Part shown: positions 21,800-32,862 of the stretch, one piece after another
Layout: the number at the start of each line of letters is the position of its first letter
Numbering within the stretch: position 1 is the stretch's first letter
Assembly (NCBI GenBank): GCA_022606425.2
Contig: JAHDVF020000988.1
Coordinates: 558,001-622,000, forward strand
DNA length: 64,000 nucleotides
Reading direction: 5' to 3'
From: Lepidostoma basale
Lineage: Eukaryota > Arthropoda > Insecta > Trichoptera > Lepidostomatidae
Position numbers and translations under genes: made by a program
The notes under the pieces: model-generated
What the model was told of the DNA's origin: nothing
Database searches by the model: none
What the model saw: only the letters and a program-made list of their open reading frames with translations

Positions 21800-22745
21800 A
21801 AGTATATAAAAAAGAAATAGTGAAATAAATAAAAATATAAATTAACAAATTAATCGAAGCACAAAAATAAATGTTGAAGAACAACATATGTACAGAAATA
21901 TATTGTTCTTGATTGAAGCTATAGTATTTTTCTGCCCACTGCTCATTGTTTTAATATGCGTACTTTATTTAGAATTCATAATAAGTTATCATTTCTCTGA
22001 TGATCTCAGTCGAAAAATAAATTGATATGTCTTATAAAACATAATACTTGGCTTGGATTACTTTGATTGCTTTCTACGAAAGATAAAATGTTTATTCGTA
22101 TGATATTTCCGTTGACTTTGGAAAGAATACAAGACACAACTTATTGCGGTAATAAAAATAACTTTTTTTCTTCAATTACGTCATAAAATGTGTCCTCACT
22201 TCGAACCGGCATCGTCGCAGACGCCCCACTGTGGAGTCATAAAGAATAAGAAAAGTTTCCCATCAAACTTCGCAAATTGTAGGTCGGCATTCGGTGAGTC
22301 TTTTCATTTGAAATGTTTAGAACAAACATCCGACGAGATTTCCTCAGCATTAAACGTACATTTTGTTCAAATGTGAGCTCCTAATGTAACTCTAGGAAGA
22401 AAACTTTAAACCAAAAAATATGGCGGCGCGAAAGTTTGCTCGTAAAGGAGATCTTGGCCAACTTCGGAACGGCATCCCCAGTGAACTGGAATCAAGATAA
22501 AGATTCTGCAGCCGTATTTTGGAATTAGAAAAAGTTCAACAATTTAACAGATACAACTAAAGAGACGAGTCACCGCTTATTTGATCGCTTCAATACATAA
22601 ATTATAAGTGATGAGATTTCATATTTTATCACGTTGATGTGATATTTTTTATTCCTGATCGCCTAATAACGAGCTGCTTCACGAATTTATAAAACAATTT
22701 CTTTAATATTTTTTATTTATTTATTTATTATAATTATTTAATTAT
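21800..22745. other. Unassigned DNA
   Basis: A frame at 22188-22376 is unlike known families and lacks splice support. No repeat ends recognised. Confidence 0.4.
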
Positions 22746-22747
22746 TA

Positions 22748-22888
22748 TTATTAGAATTTATTTTACAATCTTCAATGTGAGCAGAAAATAGCTCATTATT
22801 ATGAAGAAGGAATCTGGTCGTGTCCAGGCTTGAACCAATGTCCCCTGGATCAAGAGCCAAGCGTTCTATCCCCTAGACCACCACCCGA
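22748..22888 (-). mobile_element. SINE-2 copy
   Basis: The minus strand reads CGGGTGGTGGTCTAGGGGAT, AACGCTTGGCTCTTGATCCA, GGGGACATTGGTTCAAGCCT (B box), GACACGACCAGATTCC, then TGAGCTATTTTCTGCTCACA and TTGAAGATTGTAAAATAAA. Nearly identical in layout to the 29972 copy. Confidence 0.8.
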
Positions 22889-22894
22889 ATAAAT

Positions 22895-23815
22895 TAGTTT
22901 CAATTTAATTTAATACATGTAAATTATTATAATAACTATATATTTTATATTGATAATACTATTGACATTTAAAAAGCAATTATTATTTTACAATTAAATA
23001 AAAGAAGAAGAGAACTCGAAAAGTGTGGTTTGGTGCGCGTGGTACTCCCATAAAACTGGGGAGTTTGGTGTATCAGTAAATTATATTATTTTTATTAAGT
23101 ATATGAACGATTTTGTATCATTTGATTGCTTAAATTTTTATATTCTGGAAGGGCGTTTGTGGCCCAAAACATGTTTGTGAAAAGTGGAAAAATGTATTTC
23201 GAAAACACAATGTTTTTAAAAAATATATTCAAATGGATTGAAAACATTGATTTTATTATTTTTAATTTGATTATTAACATTCGCTTTGCTATGATAATAT
23301 TAAATGTGATAAAAATATGCATACATACTCTCATTTTATTATCATATATTGTTTCATGGACAATGCCCTTAAACTCTATAATAAGTATTCAATATGCATA
23401 AAGACGTAAGTTTTCTGAAAGCTTTATCACACTTCATGGAAATGACGCGTTTCACCTTCCTAAGGCAATATCAGATATCAAAACATTTTTTGGCTCTTTT
23501 TCGATGTACTTTTGGGGTAATTTTAACACATAAAATATTATACAGCATAACCCTACGGTGTACTATTAAAAATAATTGAAATCTCTGAAAATAATAACAT
23601 GTTGGCGCCGTATTAAAAAAAAATTGACGCCCGTCGTTTCAGTAGAATAACAACCCCTCTAAAAATTAACGTCACAGCGACGGGTTATTTAAAAAAAAGT
23701 CCATTTCCATAAGTGTTATGATAATCGAATAATTTTACTGAAATCTCTTGATGGAAGTTCATCTAAAATAATAATTTAATATGACGAGGTTTTTTAACTT
23801 TACAAGTTTTATTAT
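22895..23815. other. AT-rich DNA with one degenerate HHL motif
   Basis: CTGGAAGGGCGTTTGTGGCC followed by CAAAACATGTTTGTG at about 23145-23178 is a decayed relative of the 25703 motif; its downstream sequence (AAAAGTGGAAAAATG) matches the 25665-25700 flank. No gene. Confidence 0.4.
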
Positions 23816-24103
23816 ACTATGATATATGGTAAGTGTATTGTCATTATCAAACGTAAAATTTGATAATGCCCTAGCAAAAGTAAAGAAATCTTCAAAATGG
23901 AGTTTTTATAAATAAGTTATAATGTTGTTATTTTCTATCCCTTTGGTTTACGTGAGGTCTCAGGTATATTTTTCAACTGAAAATCTCTAAAATAGTCTAA
24001 TGATACATATTACTGAAATCTCTTGATTGAAGTTCATTTTAAATAGTAATGAAATAAAACGATGTTTTTTTTATATTAATAACTTCCACTTATTGTTTTT
24101 ATT

Positions 24104-24150
24104 TCGACAGCGACCGGTTTCGCCAGGCAAGCTGGCATCGATATACTGGA
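24104..24150 (-). other. HHL motif, ACCGGTCG type
   Basis: The minus strand reads TCGATGCCAGCTTGCCTGGC then GAAACCGGTCGCTGTCG. Stem CCAG..CTGG, GAAACC-GGTC intact; the 5' core is reduced to TCGATG. Matches one arm of the 38125-38290 palindrome. Confidence 0.5.
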
Positions 24151-24399
24151 CCAGACTGTTAGGTTATAGTGATGCCGAAATGGTTTTTAAACTTGGTTTT
24201 TAAACTTTTCAAGATTTTACTTTGATATATCGTAATTGTATTATATTACGATATATCATAGTATAAGAGAATTAATGTATTTTTTTTAAATGTATGCAGT
24301 AGCAAGGTTCAAAAGAAGGGCTGTAAAAAAAATTTATTAAAAATTAAAATTCTGTTTTTGGCATTTGACATTTCAAGACTAGAACAGAGCTGGAAAAAC

Positions 24400-24928
24400 T
24401 CTCCAAGATCGTGTCCGCAAAGCAGTCAAGAGAAAAATTACGACATAGAGGATATATTTCGGTGGAGTAGATCCAGAATAATGGATAGTGACAGAATTGC
24501 ATATACGACCGTTTATGAAATCCACTCCGGACATGAAACGCTAATGAAATCCCCACCGCCCATTTGAAAGACCGCCTAAGAGATGGAGGGACAGCTGGAC
24601 CTCATCATCCCACGAGATATGATTTTCGTGTCACAGCATTTTTTTTCTTGTATACAACAGGTTGTTTGAACCCAATTACTGTATACGCATTATTTTTAGC
24701 TATTATATTGATGATCCTCATGACATGTGATAGGTTGCCAATCTATCGCCATTTTATTGTCACGTGAATTCTACATCAGACCAAAGACAGTGTGACAACC
24801 ACACTACCATCGCCGGGAATAAAACCCGGGACCTTCGGTATGGAAGTCAGAGCACTTACCACTCTGCCACGAAGGTCGTCAAAGATCTTCGATCGACAGA
24901 TCTATTAAAAGAAGAAGAAGAAGAAGAC
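24400..24928 (+). mobile_element. LINE-C 3' copy interrupted by SINE-1
   Basis: Reads LQDRVRKAVKRKITT-like, FRWSRSRIMDSDRIAYTT and AAAGACCGCCTAAGAGATGG (RPPKRWRDSWTSSSHEI). The purine tail AAAAGAAGAAGAAGAAGAAG lies at 24907-24928, after the inserted SINE-1. Confidence 0.6.
24640..24880 (-). mobile_element. SINE-1 nested in LINE-C
   Basis: The minus strand gives GACGACCTTCGTGGCAGAGT (A box), GGTAAGTGCTCTGACTTCC, a GGTCCCGGGTTTTATTCCC B-box region, CACTGTCTTTGGTCTGATGT, then TCACGTGACAATAAAATGGC and a TAGCTAAAAATAATGCG tail. It separates the LINE-C coding end from its purine tail. Confidence 0.8.
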
Positions 24929-24993
24929 ATTTGAATAACTTTTTGATAACATTGTATAATATTATCACAACACTTTTTAGCACTTTTTACAAA

Positions 24994-25025
24994 CATGTTT
25001 CGGGACACAAACTTCCCTTCTTCAG
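24994..25025 (-). other. HHL motif
   Basis: The minus strand reads CTGAAGA, AGGGAAGTTTGTGTCCC, GAAACATGTT. Core complete, stem GGGA/TCCC; the final GUC is GUU. Downstream (CACAACACAAAGTGATGGCG at 25077) resembles 10132-10155 near PLE copy 1, so this may be a PLE relic. Confidence 0.5.
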
Positions 25026-25029
25026 TGTA

Positions 25030-25695
25030 CGATTTTTTTTAATGAGAAAGAAAAATAAAATATTCAAATGTGAATCCACAACACAAAGTGATGGCGAATA
25101 TAGAAGAAAAAAAGAAGAAGACCTTTCAAGAAACAATAAATATTAATTTTACGATTATTTAAAATAACCCCACTACCACCACTGGTACACCAGACGTCGC
25201 AGTGGGCACTCTGATGAGAAGGGGATTATTTTATAATTCTAATTTACAATTCAACCCAGCTTCATTATTTTACGCAACATTCGAACAAAGTTAATTGTTG
25301 TAGTTACTATACGTACAATATTTAATATACGTACAATCAGTAGAAATAAATTCCCCGAACTTGAATTTCGTGATCAACATGATTGGGCGAAAGAGGGATG
25401 GGGCGCGCTTCAAATTTTAATTAATTTTGGCCTTTTAATTGCGAGAATAATTACAATAATTTTCATCGAGAACATTATATAAATTAATTTTCTGGGAATA
25501 TAATAATCTATTAAAAACTGTTCTGTGAAAACTAATTTTATTACTAGAAACGTTATAAAATCTTACATTTATATCAGATTTACCATTTAAAGTTGAAATT
25601 ATAGCTAATTGATTTAAGAAAAAAACGGTTAAAACATATTTCAAATCAAATTATTTCATTTGAAAACATTATTTTCGAAACACTTTTTGGACTTT
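25030..25695. other. AT-rich DNA, nothing firmly assigned
   Basis: Contains the PLE-like CACAACACAAAGTGATGGCG patch noted with the 24994 motif; otherwise no feature. Confidence 0.4.
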
Positions 25696-25702
25696 TCACA
25701 AA

Positions 25703-25733
25703 TATGTTTCGTGGCACAGACTCCCTTCGTCAG
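25703..25733 (-). other. HHL motif with CTGACGA core
   Basis: The minus strand reads CTGACGA, AGGGAGTCTGTGCCAC, GAAACATA. Core complete with C at the free N7 position; stem II is weak. Confidence 0.5.
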
Positions 25734-25984
25734 TGTAGAAAATTTAACAATAAAATGAAACATAATCGTTACTTATACAATAAATAAAAATCAATAAAAA
25801 AAGGGAGATCTAGGGAAAGTGTTTATTGTCATTTAATTAGAATTATGGGATTGAGGGAACAAATCAATTATCGAAATTGAAATTAAGATAATTTGGTTGT
25901 TTAAAGTTTTTGCGCTACATGAAGCTGGAGAAGAGAGAGTATCGTTGTTTAAAATAAAGATAAGAGAAATGGCTTATTCGAGAT

Positions 25985-26185
25985 ACATTCTCTGCAGCAA
26001 AAAATACGCTGTCTGCTGCATCTTATCATGAAAGGGAAAATTGACCATAGACGAGTTGTAGAAAGACCCTAGTTATCCTGGCTGCAAAGCATCAAAGAGT
26101 AGACCGGAATTCGGGATAGAGATACCTACGCTAGAGTGATAGCCGACATCGGGGTGACCTGACATGGCACTTTAAGAAGATCTCT
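25985..26185 (+). mobile_element. LINE-E 3' remnant
   Basis: Reads LIMKGKIDHRRVVERP, SWLQSIKE and a DTYARVIADIGVT end, a decayed form of an RTE-type GKIEGKRGPGRRR.SWL C-terminus. Ends GGGGTGACCTGACATGGCAC then TTTAAGAAGA, the block shared with 40590 and 48977. Confidence 0.6.
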
Positions 26186-26189
26186 TATA

Positions 26190-26500
26190 TTTTCGTAGGT
26201 TGTATCAAAATATCTTCACATTATTTGCATCTCTGGCTGCGATGTCTTCTTTACAAGTAGGATTGTTGCGCAGCAAATTCTTGCACCTCATATTCCACTT
26301 CACTCGGTCTTCTACAGTCCAGTTTAGCTCGACATGTAAGACGAAGTTTATGTTCTCAGATGTGTGTAATAAATACAGAAAACCTTACAATATATAATAG
26401 AGAGAATGTTGAAGGGGCGCATAATATGGGCAATCTATTGGGCTCACCTCTCTATGATTCTGCGATGTATCTAAGCCAAAGTGAGCAAAAATGGGTTAAA
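26190..26500. other. Possible older LINE coding remnant
   Basis: GATGTCTTCTTTACAAGTAG to CATGTAAGACGAAG is more GC-rich than its surroundings but I cannot place it in a family. Confidence 0.3.
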
Positions 26501-26504
26501 ATAA

Positions 26505-27200
26505 CTTATATGAATAATGTGATGACCTATGGATGCGAGACATGGACGTTTACTGAAGAAGTAATGCACAAAATCAAAGTTACACAACAGGCAGTGGCGG
26601 TACTCCCATAAAAGCCCAGAAGCCCAGCTTGCGTAAGAAATTTTGAATCAAAATCCCCAAATCTAAGTAATCATGCCCCCGCATAAACCATCAACCCACC
26701 AAATCACCTTTCAACAATATTCCCATCAGATGTGAGAGAAGTAGCCATAAGAGCTGAACCTCTGTAAGAAGCGGAAGAGGTTTTGATTCAAAATTTCTTG
26801 CGCAAGCCGGGCATCTGGGCTTCTATGGAAGTACCGCCACTGACAACAGGCCATGGAAAGATCCATGATGGGTGTCTCGCTTTGAGACCATATACCCAAC
26901 GTGGAGGTTGCGAGTCATTGCGATGAAATTGCAATGAGCTAGACATGTGTGCCGACGAGATGATGGAAGATTGAGCCAGAGGGTTATCAAATAGAGGCTA
27001 AGGTTGGGCCAGACAAGTAGCCTACCAGATGGAGCGATAATATTGAGTGGACGGCGGGAAGGTCCTGGATAACACTGAAGAAAGACTTAGGGGGATGGCG
27101 TGGGGTAAGGAGGTTTTTCGAGAGGCAGTGGTAGGAGACAAGCTCATGGAGATATAAATACTTAATGCAATATGCAATTATGATACAAAGCCAAATCAAG
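26505..27200 (+). mobile_element. LINE-D C-terminal copy split by a hAT MITE
   Basis: Left part: VMTYGCETWTFTEEVMHKIK and VTQQ. Right part after the insert: QAMERSMMGVSL, HIPNVE, then TRWSDNIEWTAGRSW and GGWRGVRRFFERQW. With the insertion and one 8-bp duplication removed, the two parts join in frame as VTQQAMERSMMG, the family motif. Other stops remain. Confidence 0.8.
26592..26842. mobile_element. hAT-type MITE with 8-bp target duplication
   Basis: The ends are CAGTGGCGGTACTCCCATAA and, read inward from the right, CAGTGGCGGTACTTCCATAG. Similarity of the arms continues about 65 bp through AAGCCCAG, GCTTGCG and AAATTTTGAATCAAAA. ACAACAGG is duplicated exactly at 26584-26591 and 26843-26850. 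The CAGTGGCG terminus and 8-bp duplication are typical of hAT elements. 251 bp, no coding sequence. Confidence 0.9.
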
Positions 27201-27204
27201 GAAA

Positions 27205-28110
27205 GATTTTTTAAGAAATGCCCAGTATCTCAATATCTCGAAACCACCGATTTGAAGAATTATTTTACAAATGAAATAATTCATAATGTGAATCGATAAA
27301 CTTATTGCAAAAAGCACCATGTATAGAAACCTCTCAACTATAACACGAGACCAATCTCAAATGATATAACGGGTTAAACATATAGTGGAAGCTGTTTCAG
27401 CATTAAATATATCACAGGCAAATTCACAGCATTCAGACTTTTATGCTGCTTGTAAACATTAATTAAATACACAAATTTATTGCCAGGGGTTTAGAAACTG
27501 TCCATATCTACATCAGGAAAACCAAGGTTGTGAATATTCGTATCTATAACGTAAACATTGAAACGGCACGGTTCCGAAATGGGGTATATTTCATCCCATA
27601 AATAAATCTGATAATTTATTATGACTAGCTCCTTCTTTTTTAATAAACTGTCATTGAAAGTTGCCCCATTCATTATAAGGACTTAGTCGTTAAAGCACTT
27701 TCCTGATGTAATTGAAAAACTTTCAATTAAGTGAAGAATGCTGCCAAGAGTTTTATGAGAAAAACTGAAAGGGTTTTAAGTTTTTATCCCGTTTAAGGGC
27801 TCGGCTTAAAAGATAAGATTCATTCCTCAAAAGTTGATGAAGCTTTTTTTTAAATTGTGAAATGAAATGAGAAAATGTCCAATATGGCAAGATTAATAGT
27901 ATGAAAGTGTTTCAAGGGAGAGATTTTATGAAATACATGACCGCTATAAAATCAGATTAAGCTTTTGAAAACTGTGTTATGACCCTTTTGAAGTTTGCCG
28001 TCCTTTAGTGGTCCCTCTGCTATAGCTATGAAGATTTAAATTAGTGTCAGATTGTGATAAAAATATATTCTCATCATTAAACGCATGAAAAACCACTTTA
28101 AATCATAACT
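27205..28110. other. Unassigned AT-rich DNA
   Basis: No coding or repeat structure supported. Confidence 0.4.
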
Positions 28111-28433
28111 GCTTGCAAAAGTGTTCACAATGCTGTTTTTATCCAACGCTATAGTTCTTCAGTCCTTATCACATAGGACGGAGTAATCCGCTGCCACTAT
28201 GCCCGTACAGCGTAATTTATTATTTTTTATCTTTTTTTTAATTTACAACACTGTTTCAATATCACAAATTTTTATTATACTATTTTTGAGAATGTCGCCA
28301 CAGCTTTTTTCCCAACTGATGTTGGTATAATCAGGTATTACAAACAACTAATGATACAAATTAAAAGACTTACTTTTTTTGGCCAAAAAACTCAATAAGT
28401 CTTTCAATTTATATCTACAGTTGTAAGAAACAC

Positions 28434-28469
28434 CTGATGATGCTAACATCAGTTGAAGAAACACCTGTC
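28434..28469 (+). other. HHL motif with intact CTGATGA
   Basis: CTGATGA, TGCTAACATCAGTTGAA, GAAACACCTGTC, then GCGACA. Stem CTAAC/GTTGA is imperfect. Ends GUC. Confidence 0.5.
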
Positions 28470-28575
28470 GCGACATTCTCTAAAAATTTATAATAAAAAA
28501 ATGTTACTGTTAAAATTTAAAACACTGCTATTATATCACAATTTCTTTTGATTAAACTTAGGTTTATTGTAACAC

Positions 28576-28611
28576 CTGATGATGCCAATATCGGTTGGCG
28601 AAACAGCTGTT
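28576..28611 (+). other. HHL motif with perfect 5-bp stem II
   Basis: CTGATGA, T, GCCAA-TATCGG-TTGGC, GAAACAGCTGTT. The core and GCCAA/TTGGC stem are complete; the last base of the cleavage triplet is T rather than C. ACAGCTGT is palindromic, giving at most a 3-bp stem III. Confidence 0.6.
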
Positions 28612-28794
28612 GCGACACTCTCAGTGAATAAAAAGAAATTGTGATGTAATAACAGCATTTTAACAGTAATAATGTTGAAGTATCATAGTGTTTCGGCCAA
28701 AACAATGGACTATTTAAAAAAATGTGATGTTATAACCGTGTTCTAAATTTAACAGTTAATAATGTTGGTATCATAGTGTTTCCGCCAAAACAGT

Positions 28795-28985
28795 GGACTA
28801 TTTTCTTATCTTCTACTTCTAAGTGTGCCCATGTGGCCTGTTTTTTGAGGGATTGGCTTTCTTCGAAGTCGATTCCCAGATATCGATCAATCTTTTTGGT
28901 GGTCTACATGAAAGTCGTTTACCTTAAGAGTCGGCAGTGCAAGACAATGAGAGGGAGTTTGGGTTGATCCATTATTCTCACATGT
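28795..28985 (-). mobile_element. LINE-C-like remnant
   Basis: The minus strand carries a degraded GFAxLKDxxNS/xKDRxxSGNRLRRKPIPQKTGHM stretch similar in order to the family 3' end (compare 8725-8880 and 58290-58420). Weak. Confidence 0.35.
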
Positions 28986-28989
28986 ACAT

Positions 28990-29360
28990 ACCAATATCTT
29001 CGTACGTTTTCGTATCAATATATTCAAATATAATAGGCACTTTTAATTTATTATCAATATTTTCCATTATCGGATCTGCTCGTACTTCCGGCGTAAGATT
29101 TTTCTTCTCAAAAACATTAAAGAGCCTTTCAACTCATTTTATAAATTAACTAGTTTCCGGGGCTCAATGCACGGCTTTAATATGATTTTTGTAAAATGTA
29201 TATTTTTTTCTTAGAGAAACCCTTGTTCACGTCGAATGGTAGTCTATGAGATAGAGCGATTGCCTCCTGATAAAAAAGGACTTTGGTTGAACACAATCGG
29301 ATTATTTCTTCATAACCACGAGTTAAACCTGTTCGATTAGGAGAATGTATAATACAAACA
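28990..29360. other. Unassigned DNA
   Basis: No supported feature. Confidence 0.4.
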
Positions 29361-29365
29361 AACGA

Positions 29366-29910
29366 ACAAACCATTACGCCGTTTTTCCACAGGGGTAGAC
29401 AGAAAAAATGGACCACCACACTACTCTATCCTGACACACTTTTCTAGCTTCCTCCACATTCATACAGTATTTCATACACGTACGTCGATTCTTCCGACTT
29501 CTAACGTGACCAACCTTTGAAATTGAATTAATTTAGGCATGGCATGTTTTCCTCGGTTCACCTCGACTACTTACTGCATTTACATCGTTATCATATTCCT
29601 TTTGAACCATTCTTTCTCCATACATGCGCTCCATACGTCCGAACCAACGCAGCGATCCTTTCATTATTTTGTTTTCTTCAGCTCCACATTCCTTTCTTAT
29701 ACCAGCATTTAAGATTCTGTCGTACATCGTTCTAACACACATACGTCTTAGGGATCTACCGCATTTATTCTGCTCTCATCCTTCTTCTGCCATGCATACG
29801 AGTTGGGACCAGAACTCCATTATAAGCGCCCGTTATCACTTCCATTGATTATTTCTTGTTTCCAATAACTATTTTGAAAGCTCCATTCACTTTATAACCC
29901 ACACCAACAA
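29366..29910 (-). mobile_element. LINE-A C-terminal copy
   Basis: The minus strand reads VNGAFKIVIGNKK-like, VMTGAYNGVLVPTRMHG, NAVDP.RRMCVRT, RILNAGIRKECGAEE, KGSLRWFGRMERM, RMVQKEYDNDVNAV, SSRGEPRKTCHA. The 3' end reaches GTGGAAAAACGGCGTAATGG with only a trace of tail (TTTGTTCGTTTG). Confidence 0.75.
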
Positions 29911-29971
29911 TTCTCAACGTGAAACATTTCAAGTTAATATTTTTTAATTTAAAAAAACTGTAACAGAATTT

Positions 29972-30112
29972 AGCCGGGTGGTGGTCTAGGGTATAGAACG
30001 CTTGGCTTCTGATCCAGGGGGCATGGGTTCAAGCCTGGACACGACCAGATTCCTTCTTCATAATAATGAGCTATTTTCTGCTCACATTGAAGATTGTAAA
30101 ATAAATTCTAAT
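29972..30112 (+). mobile_element. SINE-2 copy, best preserved
   Basis: AGCCGGGTGGTGGTCTAGGG with an A-box-like TGGTCTAGGG; GGTTCAAGCC at 30026-30035 fits the B-box consensus. The body GACACGACCAGATTCC, TAATGAGCTATTTTCTGC and the AAATAAATTCTAAT end follow. tRNA-derived promoter head of about 65 bp and a unique tail of about 75 bp. Confidence 0.8.
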
Positions 30113-30119
30113 ATCATTG

Positions 30120-31115
30120 ATGTAAATCCTTGATGTAAGTTTTTATAAAAATAAAAATTCAAACTAGTTTTTATCTTACTGCCATATAGATCATGAAGAA
30201 TTTTCGATGTATCTATGATGTATGTTTCTCTGGAACTTTCTTGTGCTAAAAAGTAGTGTATCAATTCAGAATCCCGATGATATATCAGTTGATATAGGAA
30301 TGAGTGGAGAGCGCTGGCAGGTTAATTAGGAAAGTTCATGTTTCATTCGGTGAGAGACAGATAAAACAGTATTACGCGAACTTCTCGCTTATCCCTCACA
30401 CAGCGGAATACGATGTTTTATGAATAAATGATTTACACTCCAAGTAATTATACTTTCCCGGGAACTACACATGAATAAACATGAACCTCACGTGTATTAA
30501 TATAGAAATCCGCTTGTTTGCCTTTGGAAAATTATTCCCCTAGATAATATAATAATAGAATTTAAAGGCAAACCAGGGGCTGCTATTATCAAGGAACAAT
30601 AAAGTTGTTTCATATTTATGAGTTATTCGAAGCAAAGTTTAAAATTAAGAAAGTTTTGAAAAAAATGTTCATGTTTCATAAAATTTACATGTAAAGTTAT
30701 TTTGCCTTAAGAATAAAATTCATTCAATAAATGGGTAAACTTTGTAAAAAATATAATATCTCATAACTCTTTTTGTAAAAAGTTATAAGTTAAACATTGT
30801 TTATGATATATTAAGACTCAAGTTATTGAATCATAATCATGGAGTCGCAGAAAGAGAATGAATCTCCAAATTCTTCTGCCCTTATATACGTATACTTCTA
30901 TAGCCTTATCTACACGACAACACACACCGTATATTGTACAAGCTTCGCATTTTTGTATTTCTAGCATGGCCGACGATCTTCCGAAATTCCGCACATTAAA
31001 CATAGTATTAACATATACCCAAGTACATACTATTTCTTCTCAAGTCTTTTTCGTTTGAATTTTCCATATGTTTATACCATCTAAGCGATCTTTTAATTAT
31101 TAATGTTCTTCTACT
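30120..31115. other. Unassigned AT-rich DNA
   Basis: Frames at 30818-31058 overlap on both strands and have no family resemblance. Confidence 0.4.
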
Positions 31116-31121
31116 TCTTAT

Positions 31122-31490
31122 TCTTCTTCTGCTTTATTTAGGACTGTTTCCTGTTATTTCTCGGAGCCGGTTCCTGGGATACAGATGTCCAACTGTCTCG
31201 CCATATTTTAGGTGGTCTTCCTGTAGGTCAATTTCCTGTTGGTACTTTATTTGCGGCTATATTTATCACTCTTTCAGAACATGCTCTTTCCACATGGTCT
31301 CTCCAGTAGCATCTTCTCAGTCTTCCCCATTGCATGACATTTTCAACATTGCAGATCTTTCTTATTCTGTCTCGAAGTGTCGTTCCCGCAACGGATCGAA
31401 GAATCTTCATTTCTGTGGTTCTTAGAAGACTTTTTGTTCTGATGGTGTCAGCTCACGTTTCTATTCCATATGTCATTATAGGACGTCATT
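31122..31490 (-). mobile_element. LINE-C C-terminal copy, good frame
   Basis: The minus strand reads MTYGIETxADTIRTKSLL, TEMKILRSVAGTTLRDRIR, NVENVMQWGRLRRCYWRDHV, ACSERVINIAANKVPTGN, GRPPKIWRDSWTSVSQEP, then TCCTAAATAAAGCAGAAGAA. It covers the family's last 120 residues almost without breaks and is the reference for the other copies. Confidence 0.8.
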
Positions 31491-31572
31491 ATTAATGTTG
31501 TTAATTGTGATTAATTGGTAAGAGTTTATTGATAATATACGTTTAGTTTAATTCCACTTAGTTTTATGGCTT

Positions 31573-31606
31573 CGACCGGTTTCGGCAGCTCGCTACCATC
31601 TTCCAA
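31573..31606 (-). other. HHL motif, ACCGGT type
   Basis: The minus strand reads TTGGAAGATGGTAGCGAGC then TGCCGAAACCGGTCGAAGCC. GGTAGC/GCTGCC pairs with one G-T; GAAACCGGTC intact. The GGAAGA core differs from CTGANGA. Confidence 0.5.
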
Positions 31607-31689
31607 AATATGCGTGGAGAAATTGAGAGCGTGGGGAAGTTATTTCGGACGGCGCAAGACAGTCGTCGGAGAGACCTGATAATTGACGA

Positions 31690-31985
31690 AAATAATTTAT
31701 CATCATCAGTCATAAGTCGTCCAGTTTTGGACATAGGCTTAACTTCTTCACCATCTTGCTTATGGTATGCTCGGGTTTCTGTAGCCGATTCTCAGTCGCC
31801 ACTTCAGGATGGGTCTGGCCCATCGATTATTCGTTGTCCTCGCAATATGGCCGGCCCAATTCCACTTCAATGAAACTATTTTACAAGCTACATCGGCAAC
31901 TTTGGTCCATTCCTGATCCATTTATTTCATTTTCTGTCTCTAAGACTGATGTTCAACATCCTCCAATGAGCAATGGAGAGGAGTA
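31690..31985 (-). mobile_element. LINE-D C-terminal remnant
   Basis: The minus strand reads RMLNISLRDRK, TKVADVACKIVSLKWNWAGH and IARTTNNRWARPILKW across three frames, then RIGYRNPSIP. Purine tail absent. Confidence 0.65.
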
Positions 31986-32149
31986 TATTATTGATCATAC
32001 TAGTAACCATCTCAGTTATGTCTGTCTCAAAGTATCGGAAATAAATAAAAAGACGGTAATAATTTTACACAAAAGAAATTCGTATAAGAAGATTCTACGT
32101 CTGAAATCAGTTGTCGGGAGGAAAGCAAAGATCGTGAAGGAATAGCTCT

Positions 32150-32858
32150 AGGGTGGGGGTTCCGAGGGGGGTAGAGTACTCAGTCTGTTGACTGCATTCG
32201 CGATTGCTGCCGCAGGTGAAATTCTCCGAATGGTTCAAATTGCATTGCCGCAAAGTGAAAGGAGAGTTCCACCGATTTTCTCGCGTAAAATAAAATAAAA
32301 ACTGAAGAACCATAGTCCGTTTTCTGTTATATAAAGTGGAATTTAAAAAATTTTTTATTTTAATCATTATTCGCTGTGGCTTGAAAAATTATCTTAACTG
32401 CATAAAAATATGTTGTACTGCGGAAAACGTATTGTTTTAATTTTTTTTAATATTTCACGGGAGTTGTTACTCTCCTTGGGAGGACATTTGATAATGTCAA
32501 TCTCTTAAATTAGTACTCAAGCTTCCACTTAGATAAAAAAAACAAGTAAAAAAAATTCAAGTTAGAATGTACAATATTCGTAACGTAATAAAAAAAACAA
32601 CAAACATTTTGTTATTACAATAAATATTGATAGCTTATATCGTACTTCCAAAGATGATGCCATTATATGATATCATCGTAAAGAAAAATAAACTCAAAGT
32701 AGATCAAATGGCGTAATGAAATATGGAAACAAAAATATCTACACTCACGTGTATATGTGTAAAATATCTATCTACATCACTAAATGATGTCTCAACAGAT
32801 TTTTTTTTCAAATCTACAGAAAATAATGACGTAATTCTTCAAAAAACTCCCTTCACAT
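32150..32858. other. Unassigned DNA
   Basis: 32140-32290 is GC-richer without a recognised family; the remainder is AT-rich. Confidence 0.4.
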
Positions 32859-32862
32859 CCTA

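Larger units (their letters stand above)
28290..28790. repeat. Cluster of three HHL motifs, CAGCTGT family
   Basis: A minus motif at 28297-28334 and plus motifs at 28434-28469 and 28576-28611, with shared flanks (GCGACATTCTC, AATAATGTTGAAGTATCATA, TTCGGCCAAAACAATGGACT, the last two also duplicated at 28757-28800). The 56690-56945 segment is a further copy. Confidence 0.7.

Noticed and set aside
22188..22376. 62-codon open frame starting MCPHFEPASSQTPHCGVIKN
   Set aside because: No domain, no splice signals that extend it, and comparable frames arise by chance in this window.
29972..30045. Functional tRNA gene at the head of SINE-2
   Set aside because: Box B fits, but the acceptor and anticodon stems do not pair and the segment recurs at 19244 and 22748 with the same non-tRNA tail.
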